From Saccoglossus kowalevskii (taxonomy: Eukaryota > Hemichordata > Enteropneusta > Harrimaniidae), in contig NW_003148484.1 in the NCBI RefSeq assembly GCF_000003605.2, positions 1 to 38,310 on the forward strand: DNA of 38,310 bases, in the 5' to 3' direction. Positions 34,341 to 38,310 of the stretch are shown piece by piece. The notes beneath the pieces are model-generated. The model had not been told where the DNA came from, did not search any database, and saw only the letters and a list, made by a program, of their open reading frames with translations. The position numbers and the translations under genes are program-made. Each line of letters opens with the position of its first letter. Within the stretch, counting starts at the first letter, position 1.

Positions 34341-35014
34341 ACACTATGGTGATATGGGTTTTTGATCTGCACCCTGTGTTACATCACACTGTGGTGATAT
34401 GGGTTTTTGATCTGCCCTGTATTACATCACACTGTGGTGATATGGGTTTTTGATCTGCCCTGTGTTACATCACACTGGTGATATGGGTTTTTGATCTGCA
34501 CCCTGTGTTACATCACACTGTGGTGATATGGGTTTTTGATCTGCTACCTTGTGTTACATCACACTGTGGTGATATGGGTTTTTGATCTGCACCCTGTGTT
34601 ACATCACACTGTGGTGATATGGGTTTTTGATCTGCACCTTGTGTTACATCACACTGGTCATATGGGTTTTTGATCTGCCCTGTGTTACATCACACTGTGG
34701 TGATATGGGTTTTTGATCTGCCCTGTGTTACATCACACTCTGGTGATATGGGTTTTTGATCTGCACCCTGTGTTACATCACACTGTGGTGATATGGGTTT
34801 TTGATCTGCACCCTGTGTCACATCACACTGTGGTGATATTGGTTTTTGATCTGCACCCTGTGTTACATCACACTGTGGTGATATGGGTTTTTGATCTGCA
34901 CCCTGTGTTACATCACACTGTGGTGATATTGGTTTTTGATCTGTACCCTGTGTTACATCACACTTTGGTGATATGGATTTTTGATCTGCACCCTGTGTTA
35001 CACCCCACTGTGGT
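34341..35014 (+). repeat. E-D segment, copy of 11.77-12.38 kb
   Basis: GGTCATATG at 34656 and CACTCTGG at ~34735 lie 22,630 bp from 12026 and ~12105. Private differences are GTGTCACATC (~34817), GATCTGTACCC (~34942) and CACTTTGG with GATATGGA (~34962) where the partner has CACTATGG. Confidence 0.88.
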
Positions 35015-35632
35015 GATATGGGTTTTTGATCTGCACCCTGTGTTATATCACACTGGTGATATGCGTTTTTGATCTGCACCCTGTGTTATATCACACTGTG
35101 GTGATATGTGTTTTTGATCTGCTACCTGTGTTATATCACACTGTGGTGATATGTGTTTTTGATCTGCTACCTGTGTTACACCCCACTGTGGTGATATGGG
35201 TTTTTGATCTGCTACCTGTGTTATATCACACTGTGGTGATATGTGTTTTTGATCTGCACCCTGTTTTAAATCACACTGTGGTGATATGTGTTTTTGATCT
35301 GCACCCTGTGTTACATCCCACTGTGGTGATATGGGTTTTTGATCTGCACCCTGTGTTATATCACACTGTGGTGATATGGGTTTTTGATCTGCTACCTGTG
35401 TTATATCACACTGTGGTGATATGTGTTTTTGATCTGCACCCTGTTTTAAATCACACTGTGGTGATATGTGTTTTTGATCTGCACCCTGTGTTACATCCCA
35501 CTGTGGTGATATGGGTTTCTGATCTGCACCCTGTGTTACATCCCACTGTGGTGATATGGGTTTTTGATCTGCACCCTGTGTTACATCACACTGTGTTTTT
35601 GATCTGCACCCTGTGTTACATCCCACTGTGGT
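35015..35632 (+). repeat. F block with 35-bp truncated monomer
   Basis: Same total length as 12385-13002 (offset 22,630), with TTTTAAATC at 35443 (12813 in the partner) and the identical CACTGTGTTTTTG truncation at ~35588. It has an extra TTTTAAATC at 35263, 180 bp before the other, indicating an internal replacement by a B-type trimer. Confidence 0.9.
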
Positions 35633-36288
35633 GATATGGGTTTTTGATCTGCACCCTGTGTTACATCCCACTGTGGTGATATGGGTTTTTGATCTGCACC
35701 CTGTGTTACATCCCACTGTGGTGATATGGGTTTTTGATCTGCACCCTGTGTTACATCACACTGTGGTGATATGGGTTTTTGATCTGTCCTGTGTTACATC
35801 ACACTGTGGTGATATGGGTTTTTGATCTGCACCCTGTGTTACATCACACTGTGGTGATATGGATTTTTGATCTGCTACCTTGTGTTACATCACACTGTGG
35901 TGATATGGGTTTTTGATCTACACCCTGTGTTACATCACAATGTGGTGATATGGGTTTTTGATCTGCACCCTCTGTTACATCACACTTTGGTGATATGGGT
36001 TTTTGATCTTTCCTGTGTTACATCCCACTGTGGTGATATGGGTTTTTGATCTGCACCCTGTGTTACATCACACTGTGGTGATATGGGTTTTTGATCTGCC
36101 CTGTGTTACATCACACTGTGGTGATATGGGTTTTTGATCTGCACCCTGTGTTACATCACACTGTGGTGATATGCGTTTTTTTATCTGCCCTGTGTTACAT
36201 CACACTGTGGTGATATGGGTTTTTGATCTACACCCTGTGTTACATCACACTGTGGTGATATGGGTTTTTGATCTGCCCTGTGTTACAT
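35633..36288 (+). repeat. TCCCAC run, 267-bp hexamer, poly-T variant
   Basis: Three TCCCAC 45-mers, TCACAC, TCCTG, 46-mer at 35856 and hexamer order with GATCTTTCCTG (~36006) in place of GATCTGCCCTG. The poly-T monomer reads GCGTTTTTTTATCTG (T7 at 36176-36182) with a private CpG. Confidence 0.86.
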
Positions 36289-37098
36289 CACACTGTGTGT
36301 GATATGGGTTTTTGATCTGCTACCTGTGTTACATCACACTGTGGTGATATGGGTTTTTGATCTGCACCCTGTGTTACATCACACTGTGGTGATATGGGTT
36401 TTTGATCTGCACCTTGTGTTACATCACACTGGTCATATGGGTTTTTGATCTGCACCCTGTGTTACATCACACTGTGGTGATATGGGTTTTTGATATGCAC
36501 CTTGTGTTACATCACACTGGTCATATGGGTTTTTGATCTGCCCTGTGTTACATCACACTGTGGTGATATGGATTTTTGATCTGCCCTGTGTTACATCACA
36601 CTGTGGTGATTTGGGTTTTTGATCTGCACCCTGTGTTACATCACACTGTGGTGATATGGGTTTTTGATCTGCACCCTGTGTTACATCACACTGTGGTGAT
36701 ATTGGTTTTTGATCTGCACCCTGTGTTACATCACACTGTGGTGATGTGGGTTTTTGATCTGCACCCTGTGTTACATCACACTGTGGTGATATTGGTTTTT
36801 GATCTGCACCCTGTGTTACATCACACTATGGTGATATGGGTTTTTGATCTGCACCCTGTGTTACACCCCACTGTGGTGATATGGGTTTTTGATCTGCACC
36901 CTGTGTTATATCACACTGGTGATATGGGTTTTTGATCTGCACCCTGTGTTACATCACACTGTGGTGATATGTGTTTTTGATCTGCTACCTGTGTTATATC
37001 ACACTGTGGTGATATGGGTTTTTGATCTGCACCCTGTGTTACATCACACTGTGGTGATATGGGTTTCTGATCTGCACCCTGTGTTATATCACACTGGT
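36289..37098 (+). repeat. D block with duplicated GGTCATATG
   Basis: CACTGTGTGTGATAT at ~36289, GGTCATATG at 36431 and 36519 (88 bp = 45 + 43 apart), so the marker pair was duplicated here only. GATTTGGG, GATGTGGG and GATATTGG then follow as at 18.9-19.1 kb. The right half matches 13991-14200 at offset 22,898. Confidence 0.87.
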
Positions 37099-37682
37099 GA
37101 TATGGGTTTTTGATCTGCACCCTGTGTTACATCCCACTGTGGTGATATGTGTTTTTGATCTGCTACCTGTGTTACACCCCACTGTGGTGATATGGGTTTT
37201 TGATCTGCTACCTGTGTTATATCACACTGTGGTGATATGTGTTTTTGATCTGCACCCTGTTTTAAATCACACTGTGGTGATATGTGTTTTTGATCTGCAC
37301 CCTGTGTTACATCCCACTGTGGTGATATGGGTTTCTGATCTGCACCCTGTGTTACATCCCACTGTGGTGATATGGGTTTTTGATCTGCACCCTGTGTTAC
37401 ATCACACTGTGGTGATATGTGTTTTTTGATCTGCACCCTGTGTTACATCCCACTGTGGTGACATGGTTTTTGATCTGCACCCTGTGTTACATCACACTGT
37501 GGTGATATGGGTTTTTGATCTGTCCTGTGTTACATCACACGTGGTGAATATGGGTTTTTGATTTGCACCCTGTGTTACATCACACTGTGGTGATATGGGT
37601 TTTTGATTTGCACCCTGTGTTACATCACACTGTGGGTGATATGGGTTTTTGATCTGCACCCTGTGTTACACCCCACTGTGGT
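37099..37682 (+). repeat. TTTTAAATC block with indels
   Basis: Order like 1183-1500: TTTTAAATC at 37259, GGGTTTCTG, TCCCAC, then GTGTTTTTTG (T6), GACATGGTTTTTG (one G short) and CACACGTGGTGAATATG (one T lost, one A gained, ~37538). GATTTGCACC occurs twice. Several single-base indels occur within ~130 bp. Confidence 0.83.
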
Positions 37683-38240
37683 GATATGGGTTTTTGATCT
37701 GCCCTGTGTTACATCCCACTGTGGTGATATGGGTTTTTGATATGCACCCTGTGTTACATCCCACTTTGGTGATATGGGTTTTTGATCTGCTACCTGTGTT
37801 ATATCACACTGTGGGGATATGGGTTTTTGATCTGCTGCCTGTGTTACATCACGCTGTGGTGATATGGGTTTTTGATCTACACCCTGTGTTATATCCCACT
37901 GTGGTGGTATGGGTTTTTGATCTGCACCCTGTGTTACATCACACTGTGGTGATATGGGTTTTTGATCTGCACCCTGTGTTACATCCCACTGTGGTGATAT
38001 GGGTTTTTGATATGCACCCTGTGTTACATCCCACTATGGTGATATGGGTTTTTGATCTGCACCCTGTGTTACATCCCACTGTGGTGATATGAGTTTTTGA
38101 TCTGCACCCTGTGTTATATCACACTGTGGTGATATGGGTTTTTGATCTGTCCTGTGTTACATCACACTGTGGTGATATGGGTTTTTGATCTGCACCCTGT
38201 GTTACATCACACTGTGGTGATATGGGTTTTTGATCTGCAC
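37683..38240 (+). repeat. A block with TCCCAC tail, copy of 17.64-18.2 kb
   Basis: CpG at 37852 is 20,040 bp from 17812. CCCACTATGG (38032) and GATATGAG (38089) are private variants shared with that copy. GATATGCACC replaces GATCTGCACC at two sites, absent from the partner. Confidence 0.9.
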
Positions 38241-38310
38241 CCTGTGTTACATCACAAATGTGGTGATATGGGTTTTTTGATCTGCTACCTTGTGTTTACA
38301 TCACACTGTG
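38241..38310 (+). repeat. Terminal monomers with clustered insertions
   Basis: Still the same array, matching 18201-18265, but with three single-base homopolymer gains in about 45 bp: CACAAATGTGG (38256-38258), GGGTTTTTTG (38273-38278) and GTGTTTACATC (38295-38297). The array is cut by the window edge, not ended by unique DNA. Confidence 0.85.

Larger units (their letters stand above)
1..38310 (+). repeat. 45-bp satellite/minisatellite array filling the window
   Basis: Every stretch reads as copies of one ~45-bp unit joined head to tail; 3862-3906 is a reference 45-mer, 22852-22894 a 43-mer, 4754-4799 a 46-mer, and 4042-4084 a 43-mer of the CACTGGTG type. No inverted monomer and no non-repeat insertion was seen. 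Landmarks in each unit are GATATGGG, T5 followed by GATCTG, TGTTACATC and CACTGTGGTG. 38,310/45 gives about 850 units. I do not recognise the family: it is not a telomeric hexamer, and its unit is far shorter than the ~171-bp alpha satellite unit. Its role (centromeric, pericentromeric, subtelomeric or interstitial minisatellite) cannot be read from the sequence. Confidence 0.99.

Noticed and set aside
1-38310. CRISPR array
   Set aside because: Units abut directly with no unique spacers between conserved repeats, and no cas genes are present. Unit variation is point-like and recurs in fixed HOR order.
1-38310. Centromeric alpha-type satellite with CENP-B boxes
   Set aside because: The monomer is 45 bp, and the CENP-B box needs CpG-containing motifs (TTCG and CGGG) that are absent from the consensus. 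A centromeric location is still possible but cannot be shown.
1-38310. Telomeric or subtelomeric simple repeat
   Set aside because: The GGGTTTTTG stretch superficially resembles G/T telomere repeats, but it occurs once per 45 bp and no TTAGGG-like tandem run was seen.
1-38310. G-quadruplex-forming array
   Set aside because: G runs are mostly three and occur once per unit with long spacing. I saw no compact cluster of four G-tracts.
1-38310. An undescribed protein-based system such as a defence island or operon
   Set aside because: No part of the window departs from the satellite. Without genes or unique sequence such a claim cannot be supported.

Overview
The whole 38,310-base window is one uninterrupted head-to-tail tandem array (a satellite or very long minisatellite) built from a basic monomer of about 45 bp. 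It holds roughly 850 monomers, all in the same orientation. I see no unique flanking sequence, no RNA gene, no transposon and no open reading frame that looks like a selected gene. The array runs off both ends, so its true length is unknown. The reference monomer (for example 3862-3906) has four parts: GATATGGG, a T5 tract with GATCTG, CACCCTGTGTTACATC, and ACACTGTGGT. It is about 44% GC with T far above A on this strand (17 T, 8 A), and the consensus has no CpG.

Monomers differ mainly in length and in a few diagnostic bases. The lengths are 45 bp (commonest), 43 bp (CA lost after GATCTG, or TG lost from CACTGTGG), 46 bp (CTACCTTG) and two 35-bp truncated copies. The main base classes are TCACAC versus TCCCAC, TATATCAC, TTTTAAATC, GTG versus GGG after GATAT, and GATCTGC-A versus GATCTGC-T. 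These variants recur in fixed orders and define higher-order repeats (HORs): a 135-bp trimer, a 178-bp tetramer, a 267-bp hexamer and a 313-bp heptamer (called 'A block' here). They also define composite units of about 1.65-1.75 kb and segmental copies at offsets such as 6,699, 6,770, 7,111, 9,938, 11,701, 14,092, 17,568, 20,040, 22,630 and 23,297 bp.

The layout is a mosaic, not a regular HOR array. 0-4.3 kb mixes 135-, 267- and 178-bp HORs. 4.4-5.1 kb is an 'E block' also found at 11.1 kb. 5.7-10.4 kb holds about three copies of a ~1.7 kb unit. 10.3-12.4 kb recurs at 17.1-19.1 kb. 13.0-16.3 kb is a 1,741-bp unit in tandem. 19.2-22.6 kb alternates C and A blocks. 22.6-23.2 and 25.1-25.6 kb are the two most divergent subfamilies, both rich in 43-mers. 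26.5-38.3 kb reuses the earlier blocks in new combinations. This pattern suggests repeated unequal exchange or gene conversion of kilobase segments, with assembly rearrangement as the alternative that must be excluded.

The organism cannot be named from this sequence. An array of this size and purity points to a eukaryote. The missing CpG with excess TpG/CpA is compatible with a history of cytosine methylation, as in vertebrates among others, but does not prove it. Long translations exist in several frames on both strands only because 45 is divisible by 3. I annotate none as a gene.
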